Assembly: GCA_029859455.1 (NCBI GenBank)
Contig: JAOUDE010000039.1
Location: forward strand, 1-12,328
Origin: Ignavibacteria bacterium
GTDB taxonomy: Bacteria; Bacteroidota; Ignavibacteria; UBA10030; UBA6906
Length of the DNA: 12,328 nucleotides
Direction of reading: 5' to 3'
The stretch's first letter is position 1; the number at the start of each line of letters is the position of its first letter. Positions 6,721-12,328 of the stretch are shown here, piece by piece. Under the pieces are notes generated by a model. That model did not search any database. It saw only the letters and a list, made by a program, of their open reading frames with translations, and was not told the DNA's origin. The position numbers and the translations under genes were made by a program.

Positions 6721-7206
6721 CTACGTTGTGACATAGAGCGTCCCTGTATGCACTTTCTCTCCCAAAACTTTCAGGGAGAGGTGCAGTTCCATAAGGTGAT
6801 GGATATGGTGTTCCAGCACGAAGGCGGAAAACCGCCAGACCGGGATTTCGCCCTTTTGCGGTGTGGTGATGGTCTTCGCCTGAAACGCCTCATCTCCCAG
6901 CTTCAACAGGTTCCCTTTGAAAAGTCCGGTCGCTCTCCCGAGGGTCCGGATCGATGCATCAGCATTGACTGAGACATGGCGGCGGTTCGAAACCATGATT
7001 TCTCGTAATGACGGGAGTCCACCCTCCTGCAACAGAACCCTTGCGTTGAACTGAATCGCAATCGGTATGTGGGCAATCAACTGCCCGAGGGTGAATGAAC
7101 GCTCCGTGAGCTGCCAGCCGAGATGGTCTTCATCCACCAGCCGAATCATCGGCTCTGTCGGACCAACCACCTCATCGAACCATACCAGATAATCCTGGAG
7201 TGTCAT
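6721..7206 (-). CDS. DinB/YfiT-like four-helix protein, putative metal-dependent
   Basis: A 161-residue protein with the layout of DinB/YfiT-like proteins. The first helix is 'LQDYLVWFDEVVG', the helix 'FTLGQLIAHIPIA' carries H46, and a late helix 'FVLEHHIHHLMELHLSLKVL' carries H133, H134, H136 and H137. The ending 'LGEKVHTGTLY' matches the common '..LG..vp.lY' close of the family. In this superfamily three histidines, one from the early helix and two from the late one, bind a divalent metal. Members include bacillithiol and mycothiol transferases as well as many unassigned proteins. The substrate is unknown; the name reflects fold, not DNA damage induction. The start at 7206 is supported by AGGA eight bases upstream. 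It is the first gene of the minus-strand group and diverges from the DUF1579-like gene. Confidence 0.8.
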   Translation of the reverse strand: MTLQDYLVWFDEVVGPTEPMIRLVDEDHLGWQLTERSFTLGQLIAHIPIAIQFNARVLLQEGGLPSLREIMVSNRRHVSVNADASIRTLGRATGLFKGNLLKLGDEAFQAKTITTPQKGEIPVWRFSAFVLEHHIHHLMELHLSLKVLGEKVHTGTLYVTT

Positions 7207-7470
7207 TGTGGTATTCCTGAGTTTGTTGCAGAAGAGTGGAGCGGGATCGTGTGCCGCAGAAGATTGCGAATGATTTGATGGAATGCAAGGAAGGGAATAA
7301 AAATATTTGCGAAATAGTCGGACCGGTGCGTTTTTATCACATCCAGAGTGGTGATTGGTTGAGTCAGATCACAGACAACTCAAACCACCAGATCCGGGGG
7401 GTGAAAACAAGGCAGGACCTCCGTTCAATACCTTGAGTGATCCCTCGACCCCCAACCAGCGGAGAAAACC
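7207..7470. promoter_or_regulatory. Divergent intergenic region with candidate promoter and half-site repeats
   Basis: This 264-base gap separates the two divergent groups and must hold promoters for both. For the plus strand the best pair is TTGATG (7275-7280) and TAAAAA (7298-7303) with a 17-base spacer, about 165 bases before the DUF1579 start codon; each hexamer matches four of six consensus bases. Downstream are three pentamers, ATCAC (7336-7340), GTGAT (7351-7355) and ATCAC (7368-7372), and an imperfect inverted repeat GGTTGAGT / ACTCAAACC around 7357-7387. These could be an operator. A 66-codon open frame at 7236-7436 has no family resemblance and is judged spurious. Confidence 0.35.
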
Positions 7471-7992
7471 ATGAAAAGATGCCTCGTCCCGTTGCTCACC
7501 CTGTTCTTCCTCGCGCCTGCCTTTGCTGACGACGAGCGATCAGCGACTGATTTGTGCGGGGGGGCAGGATCGACGCAGTTTGACTTCTGGCTCGGCGAAT
7601 GGACCGCTACCTGGACCGATGCAAATGGGAATGAGGTGCAGGGGGCGAATTCCGTTACCCGCGTGCTGAACGGCTGCGTTGTTTATGAGTCGTTCAAGGC
7701 ACCAAGCCTCGGATTCGAAGGCTGGAGTGTTTCGGTCTTTGACTCAGCCTCCGGATCCTGGAAGCAGACCTGGGTCGACAACTCCGGCGGGTACCTGGAT
7801 TTCAACGGTTCGTTCATGGATGGCATGATGGATTTCCGGCGGGAGGCCTTCAACAACGGCACCCGCTTCCTCCAGCGCATGTTGTGGCACAACATCGAAA
7901 GTGATGAATTCGACTGGAACTGGGAACGCTCGGATGACGGAGGCTCCACCTGGACCCCTCTCTGGCAGATTCATTACAGCAGAACCCGATAG
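7471..7992 (+). CDS. Exported DUF1579-like calycin-fold protein
   Basis: A 173-residue protein with a clear signal peptide (MKRCLVPLLTLFFLAPAFA, likely cut after residue 19). The rest reads as a small beta-barrel of the DUF1579/lipocalin-like type. It has the characteristic 'FDFWLGEWTATWTD' at 37-50, then 'GCVVYESFK', 'GWSVSVFDSASGSWKQTWVD', and the closing 'SDDGGSTWTPLWQIHYSR'. Proteins of this kind are widespread, usually exported, and without an assigned substrate; a small hydrophobic ligand is plausible for the fold. GGAG seven bases before the ATG supports the start. It is the first plus-strand gene, 55 bases before the DoxX-family gene, and is likely co-transcribed with it. Confidence 0.8.
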   Translation: MKRCLVPLLTLFFLAPAFADDERSATDLCGGAGSTQFDFWLGEWTATWTDANGNEVQGANSVTRVLNGCVVYESFKAPSLGFEGWSVSVFDSASGSWKQTWVDNSGGYLDFNGSFMDGMMDFRREAFNNGTRFLQRMLWHNIESDEFDWNWERSDDGGSTWTPLWQIHYSRTR

Positions 7993-8047
7993 CACTTGCA
8001 ATCCTGACCGTCAGAGATGATCTTATAGAGAACCAGGAGGCTCCCCC

Positions 8048-8437
8048 ATGAAACTGTTCTCACCGGAAAGATTCCGCTCAGCGCCGGATCTGCTGAGGGT
8101 CGTTGTCTCCGGTATCCTTATCGCTCACGGAGCAGCGCGCATCTACTACAGGACGGTGGATGAGTTCGGCGTCTTCCTCGATTCCTCCCATTTCCCGGCC
8201 GGCCCGCTGCTCGCCTGGGCGGTGACTCTGGTCGAAGTGATCGGAGGTTGCTCACTTCTGCTTGGGATTTTTCGCCGGCCTCTCTCCCTTTACTTCATCG
8301 CACAGCTTCTGCTCGGAATCGGCCTCGTCCATGCCCAGTACGGCTTTTTTGTTGTCGGTCACGGACGAAACGGAATCGAATACAGTCTGCTCCTGATCGC
8401 TTCCCTGATTGTCATCGCTCGCAGTAAAGGGAACTGA
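8048..8437 (+). CDS. DoxX-family membrane protein
   Basis: A 129-residue protein with four predicted membrane helices at about residues 15-31, 52-74, 80-98 and 110-125. The DoxX-like pattern is visible: an Arg/Ala-rich first helix ('LLRVVVSGILIAHGAARIYY'), 'WAVTLVEVIGGCSLLLGIF' with the family Glu in the second helix, and 'YGFFVVGHGRNGIEYSLLLI' with a Gly/Asn-Glu-Tyr entry to the last helix. DoxX was first described as a subunit of a terminal quinol oxidase in archaea. Mycobacterial DoxX joins a membrane oxidoreductase complex that handles oxidative stress. The exact role here is unknown. The ribosome binding site AGGAGG lies eight bases before the ATG. It sits between a DUF1579-like gene and the propeller-amidohydrolase gene. 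Confidence 0.85.
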   Translation: MKLFSPERFRSAPDLLRVVVSGILIAHGAARIYYRTVDEFGVFLDSSHFPAGPLLAWAVTLVEVIGGCSLLLGIFRRPLSLYFIAQLLLGIGLVHAQYGFFVVGHGRNGIEYSLLLIASLIVIARSKGN

Positions 8438-8522
8438 CCTCCCCCTTGTACAGCGTCCCGTTTCTTCTTATGTTCGGAAGACCAATCCGCGTACCTGTAC
8501 CTTCAAACCCGGGGCACCAATC
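8438..8522. other. Spacer between doxX-like and propeller-amidohydrolase genes
   Basis: This 85-base gap shows no terminator-like stem. A poor promoter-like pair, TTGTAC with TATGTT 17 bases later (around 8447-8475), is present, so a secondary start of transcription for the large gene cannot be excluded. The only ribosome-binding candidate before 8523 is GGGG about eight bases upstream. Confidence 0.25.
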
Positions 8523-11500
8523 ATGACTCCACGGACACTGATTTCCTTTCTCGTGTTTTCCCTCATCACTGCGTTCAACCCCGCCCTGGCAGACGGCGAG
8601 AAAGAAGTGAAATGGGATGTTTCCGCCCCGCCGGGACCAACCCATGAAATCGCGTTCCAGACTGACGAAGGAACCTGGATGTCCCTCGATGTCAGCCCCG
8701 ACGGCAACACAATCGTCTTCGACATGCTGGGTGATATTTATTCGATGCCGGTTCAGGGTGGCCAGGCAACCCTCCTTCTTGGCGGGATGGCATATGAGGG
8801 ACAGCCGAGATACTCTCCGGACGGAAAGCGGATTGCGTTTACGAGTGATCGCGACGGGTGTGATAACATATGGACAATGGACCCTGATGGTACCGATCTG
8901 AGAGCAGTGACGAAGGAAAAAGAAAGGCAGACCAGCAACGCGATATGGACACCTGATGGAGAGTACATCATTGCACGGAAGCATTACAGGAATACCCGGT
9001 CCCTCGGCGCCGGCGAGATGTGGATGTATCACACGAGCGGAGGCGGCGGAGGCGTTCAGCTGACAAAAAGGAGAAACTGGCAACAGAACGCGTCCGACCC
9101 GGCACTGTCACCTGACGGCCGCTATCTGTACTACGACGAGGATGTCAGCCCCGGAGGCGGATACCAGTACAACCGTGACCCGTACGGTACGATTTACGTT
9201 GTCCAGCGGCTCGATCGCGAAACAGGAAAAAGCAGAACCGAGGTATCGGGAAACGGCGGCGCCGTGGCACCCCGGGTTTCTCCGGACGGAAAGCTTCTCT
9301 CCTTCATCCGGCGCGTACGCCTGGAATCGGTCCTCTACCTGCGTAACCTCGAAACCGGTGAGGAGTGGCCGTTGAACAGAGGACTGAGCAAGGATGCACA
9401 GGAGACCTGGGCGATTTTCGGGCTTTATCCCGCTTATGCATGGACACCGGACGGCAAGGGAATCGTTCTCTGGGCAAAGGGAAAGCTCCACAGGGTTGCA
9501 GTCAGCTCCGGCCAGGTGACGGAGATTCCGTTCACAGCCGATGTCCGGCAAACACTGACGGAGGCGGTCCGTTTCGAACAGAACCCGTCCCCCGAGGAGT
9601 TCGACGTCAGAACGCTGCGATGGGTGAACACCTCTCCAGACGGGAACAAGGTTCTGTACAGTGCTCTCGGGCACCTCTGGTTGAAGTCACTTCCTGACGG
9701 GACCCCCCGACGTGTCACAACCGACAAGCGCTTCGAATACTACCCATCCTTCTCTCCCGACGGCCGCTGGATCGTGTACGCCGGTTGGGATGATGATGAA
9801 AAAGGAGGGATCTACAAGGTCCGGACCTCGGGGGGAAGCGGCGAGAAACTGACAACGGTGAAAGGAACCTTTTCTCAGCCAGCCGTTTCGCGTGATGGAA
9901 AGCAGATCGTGTTCGTTAAACATTCGGGAGACATGCTGAGAGGAAGAGCGTTCGGAGAAAAGCCGGGAGTGTACACGATGCCGGCGGGCGGAGGTGAAGC
10001 AAACTTCATCACTGACGATGGAGAGGCCCCCAGATTCAACCGGGAAGGTTCCAGAATATTCCTGACGACCTATGAAGGCGAGAAGGTGGTACTTGTAAGC
10101 GTTGACCTTCACGGAGGAGAGCGGAGAGTCCACCTTACGTCGGAGAATGCCCAGGAATATGTCCCCTCTCCGGACGAACGGTGGGTTTTCTTCACGGAAC
10201 GGTATAATTCCTATGTCGCGACATTGCCCATGAGCGGGCAGGCAGTGCAGATCGGGCCCGGCACATCTGATTTTCCGGTAAAGCGGGTTACCCGGGACGC
10301 CGGGACCTCCCTGCACTGGTCACCCGACAGCAAAACAGTCTACTGGTCCCTCGGCCCCGAACTGTATTCACGGCGGCTCGACAGTCTTTTCACATTTGTA
10401 GAAGGAGCTCCCGACAGCCTCTCTGACACACCGGATACGACCGGGATAATGATTGGTTTCCGTGAGAAGACGGACCGTCCGGACGGATTGCTGGCGATCA
10501 CCGGTGCCACGATTGTGACAATGAAGGGAAACGAGGTGTTGCAGAATGCAACGATCGTGATCGAACGGAACCGGATCAAGGCGATAGGTACGTCCGCAGC
10601 GGTGACGATCCCGAACGGAGCAAAGACCATCGATGCGTCCGGAAAATTCATCATCCCCGGCATGATCGATGTCCATGCACACGGACCTTCAGGGAGTGCG
10701 GGGATGAGTCTTCAGCAGAACTGGGCCTACTATGCGAACCTGGCGTTCGGGGTCACGACGGAACATGACCCGTCGAGCGATACCGAAACATTTTTCCAGA
10801 GTTCGGAACTCCAGAAAGCAGGACTGATCGTCGCCCCGCGCCTCTTCTCCACTGGAACCATTCTCTACGGCGGTGAAGGAAGCTTCAAGGCTGTGATCAA
10901 CAGCCTGGACGATGCGAAATCGCACCTCCGTCGCCTCAAAGCGGTCGGTGCATTTTCCGTCAAGAGTTACAATCAGCCGCGGCGCGATCAGCGCCAGCAG
11001 GTGATCAAGGCGGCGCGCGATCTCGAAATGATGGTCTACCCGGAGGGAGGATCAACTTTCTACTGGAACATGAATCAGATCCTCGACGGTCATACAGGAA
11101 TCGAACACTCCCTTTCGGTCGCTCCGATCTACAAGGATGTCGTCACGCTCTTCTCACAGAGCGGCTCCGGTTACACACCAACTCTCGTCGTGAGCTACGG
11201 CGGATTGATGGGCGAACATTACTGGTATATGCACACGAACGTCTGGGAGAACGAGCGGCTCGTGACCTATGTTCCCCGCCCCATGGTCGATGCACAATCA
11301 CGCCGCCGGATGATGGTGGCTGATGATGACTGGAACCATATCGACAATTCCCGCGGCGTGAACGCGATTCTCCAGGCGGGCGGGAAAGCACAGCTCGGCG
11401 CTCACGGTCAAATGCAGGGACTCGGCGCTCACTGGGAGCTCTGGAGCCTCGTCCAGGGAGGAATGACGCCGTTCGACGCACTCCGGTGTGCGACGATCAA

Positions 11501-11789
11501 CGGAGCTTACTACATTGGCATGGATAAGGACCTCGGCTCGCTGGAACCGGGAAAACTGGCGGACCTTGTGATCATGGAAAAAAACCCGCTGGAGAATATC
11601 CGGAACAGCGACTCGATCACCCATGTCATGCTGAACGGACGCCTGTATGATGCTGCAACAATGAATGAGGCAGGGAATCACCCGCGGAAGCGTGCGCAGT
11701 TCTACTGGGAAGGTGGCCATGATCCGGGCGCCACGACGCTCGAGACCATTCATGGAACCGTCGTTCCGGGTTGTTCCTGCGACCAGTGA
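8523..11789 (+). CDS. Exported Tricorn/TolB-like beta-propeller fused to an amidohydrolase domain
   Basis: A 1088-residue protein. Residues 1-23 are a signal peptide ending ALA-DG. About 30-640 contain many PD40/WD40-like blades with the 'SPDGxxIxF' signature (for example 'YSPDGKRIAFTSDRDGCDNI', 'SPDGRWIVYAGWDDDEKGGI'), probably two propellers. About 658-1070 form a metal-dependent amidohydrolase barrel: entry strand 'ITGATIVTMKG', 'PGMIDVHAHG' with H718 and H720, 'TTEHDPSSD', K814 in 'SVKSYNQP' (candidate carboxylated Lys), E841 in 'VYPEGG', H862 in 'GIEHS', and 'LGAHGQMQGLGAHWELW' with H961 and H970. The C-terminus has the usual 'GSLEPGKLADLVIMEKNPLE'. Propellers of this type typically gate or bind peptides, so a periplasmic peptide or amide hydrolase is inferred; the substrate is unknown. 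The ATG at 8523 fits the signal peptide, though its ribosome binding site is weak. It ends with 'CSCDQ', 11 bases before msrA. Confidence 0.9.
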   Translation: MTPRTLISFLVFSLITAFNPALADGEKEVKWDVSAPPGPTHEIAFQTDEGTWMSLDVSPDGNTIVFDMLGDIYSMPVQGGQATLLLGGMAYEGQPRYSPDGKRIAFTSDRDGCDNIWTMDPDGTDLRAVTKEKERQTSNAIWTPDGEYIIARKHYRNTRSLGAGEMWMYHTSGGGGGVQLTKRRNWQQNASDPALSPDGRYLYYDEDVSPGGGYQYNRDPYGTIYVVQRLDRETGKSRTEVSGNGGAVAPRVSPDGKLLSFIRRVRLESVLYLRNLETGEEWPLNRGLSKDAQETWAIFGLYPAYAWTPDGKGIVLWAKGKLHRVAVSSGQVTEIPFTADVRQTLTEAVRFEQNPSPEEFDVRTLRWVNTSPDGNKVLYSALGHLWLKSLPDGTPRRVTTDKRFEYYPSFSPDGRWIVYAGWDDDEKGGIYKVRTSGGSGEKLTTVKGTFSQPAVSRDGKQIVFVKHSGDMLRGRAFGEKPGVYTMPAGGGEANFITDDGEAPRFNREGSRIFLTTYEGEKVVLVSVDLHGGERRVHLTSENAQEYVPSPDERWVFFTERYNSYVATLPMSGQAVQIGPGTSDFPVKRVTRDAGTSLHWSPDSKTVYWSLGPELYSRRLDSLFTFVEGAPDSLSDTPDTTGIMIGFREKTDRPDGLLAITGATIVTMKGNEVLQNATIVIERNRIKAIGTSAAVTIPNGAKTIDASGKFIIPGMIDVHAHGPSGSAGMSLQQNWAYYANLAFGVTTEHDPSSDTETFFQSSELQKAGLIVAPRLFSTGTILYGGEGSFKAVINSLDDAKSHLRRLKAVGAFSVKSYNQPRRDQRQQVIKAARDLEMMVYPEGGSTFYWNMNQILDGHTGIEHSLSVAPIYKDVVTLFSQSGSGYTPTLVVSYGGLMGEHYWYMHTNVWENERLVTYVPRPMVDAQSRRRMMVADDDWNHIDNSRGVNAILQAGGKAQLGAHGQMQGLGAHWELWSLVQGGMTPFDALRCATINGAYYIGMDKDLGSLEPGKLADLVIMEKNPLENIRNSDSITHVMLNGRLYDAATMNEAGNHPRKRAQFYWEGGHDPGATTLETIHGTVVPGCSCDQ

Positions 11790-11800
11790 GGAGGAGCACA

Positions 11801-12328
11801 ATGAAACTGATCCTGAGTCTTCTTTTCATGTCGATGGTCCTTGCGAACCCGGCTCGGGCGCAGAATGATGAGCCGGCCACGGCCGTAGCGACGTTTGCAG
11901 GCGGATGCTTCTGGTGCATGGAACCCCCGTTCGACAAGCTCGATGGGGTCATCAGCACAACCTCGGGATACTCGGGGGGAAAAGAGAAGAATCCGACCTA
12001 CGAGGACGTATCTTACGGAAAGACCGGTCATGCCGAGTCGATCCAGATTGTCTACGATCCGAAGCAGATAACGTACGAACAACTTCTCTGGGTCTACTGG
12101 CACAATACCGATCCGACCACAGGGGACAGGCAGTTCTGTGACCGGGGAAAACAGTACCGGCCGGTCATCTTCTTTCACGACACAGTCCAGAGGGACCTGG
12201 CTTGGGACACAAGGAAGATCATCGAGAAACAGGAGCGGTTTAAAGGGAAGATCGTCACCCAGATCGTCCCGTTTACAGCGTTCTACCCTGCCGAAGATTA
12301 TCACCAGGACTTCTACAAGAAGAATCCA
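11801..12328 (+). CDS. msrA: Exported peptide methionine sulfoxide reductase A, cut by the right edge
   Basis: The visible 176 residues begin with a signal peptide (MKLILSLLFMSMVLANPARA, likely cut before QN). A near-complete MsrA domain follows. The catalytic motif GCFWCMEPPF has the nucleophile C36 and a second cysteine C39. 'GYSGGKEKNPTYEDVSYGKT' is followed by 'GHAESIQIVYDP' and 'WHNTDPTTGDRQFCDRGKQY', with a further cysteine at 113. The family's near-C-terminal 'PFTAFYPAEDYHQDFYKKNP' is present, so only the tail is missing. MsrA reduces the S-form of methionine sulfoxide in proteins, normally using thioredoxin; an exported form would need a membrane electron relay. A GAGGAG four bases before the ATG is a strong ribosome binding site, and the 11-base gap to the amidohydrolase gene indicates one transcript. 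A fused MsrB domain or further genes may lie beyond the window. Confidence 0.95.
   Translation, partial: MKLILSLLFMSMVLANPARAQNDEPATAVATFAGGCFWCMEPPFDKLDGVISTTSGYSGGKEKNPTYEDVSYGKTGHAESIQIVYDPKQITYEQLLWVYWHNTDPTTGDRQFCDRGKQYRPVIFFHDTVQRDLAWDTRKIIEKQERFKGKIVTQIVPFTAFYPAEDYHQDFYKKNP

Noticed and set aside
7236..7436. A 66-codon plus-strand open frame in the divergent intergenic region.
   Set aside because: No ribosome binding site, no recognisable domain, and it covers the sequence where promoters are expected.
8409..8522. A longer amidohydrolase start at 8409 overlapping the DoxX gene.
   Set aside because: The signal peptide begins exactly at the ATG at 8523. The extension is hydrophilic and would bury it.
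1..12328. Mobile elements, CRISPR arrays, or defence islands.
   Set aside because: No transposase, integrase, repeat-spacer pattern or flanking direct repeats were seen. The layout is of ordinary close-packed operons.

Overview
The window is a compact bacterial chromosome segment of moderately high GC with no IS element, phage gene, CRISPR array, tRNA or rRNA. Thirteen genes can be supported, eleven complete and two cut by the window ends. Short spacers, overlapping stops and starts, TTG starts, many exported beta-propeller proteins, a stand-alone PUR-domain protein and a propeller/amidohydrolase fusion suggest an uncultured member of the Fibrobacterota-Chlorobiota-Bacteroidota group or a neighbouring lineage such as Gemmatimonadota, Latescibacterota or KSB1. 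That placement is inferred from gene content only.

Minus strand, in order of transcription. A DinB/YfiT-like protein (7206-6721), an ECF-type sigma factor (6675-6019) and a 73-residue PUR-domain protein (5897-5676) form the first group. It ends in a strong intrinsic terminator at 5638-5611. The second group begins at 5491: an RmuC-like coiled-coil protein with a PD-(D/E)xK motif, an SDR39U1/YfcH-type epimerase overlapping it by 4 bases, the membrane protease HtpX, an exported beta-propeller protein with one c-type heme motif that resembles hydrazine synthase alpha subunits, and the start of an exported Ycf48-like repeat protein that runs off the window's left edge. The second group reads as one operon joining nucleic-acid maintenance, membrane protein quality control and an extracytoplasmic cytochrome.

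Plus strand, diverging at 7207-7470. The genes are an exported DUF1579-like calycin protein, a DoxX-family membrane protein, a very large exported PD40/Tricorn-like propeller fused to an amidohydrolase domain, and an exported methionine sulfoxide reductase A, which is cut by the right edge. Three of these four carry signal peptides and the fourth is a membrane protein, so the group acts in the envelope. DoxX and MsrA point to a redox or oxidative-damage theme.

No complete undescribed system is proven here. The best candidates for a closer look are the heme-propeller/Ycf48 pair, the compact RmuC-like nuclease, the sigma-PUR pair, and the unusual metal site of the amidohydrolase.
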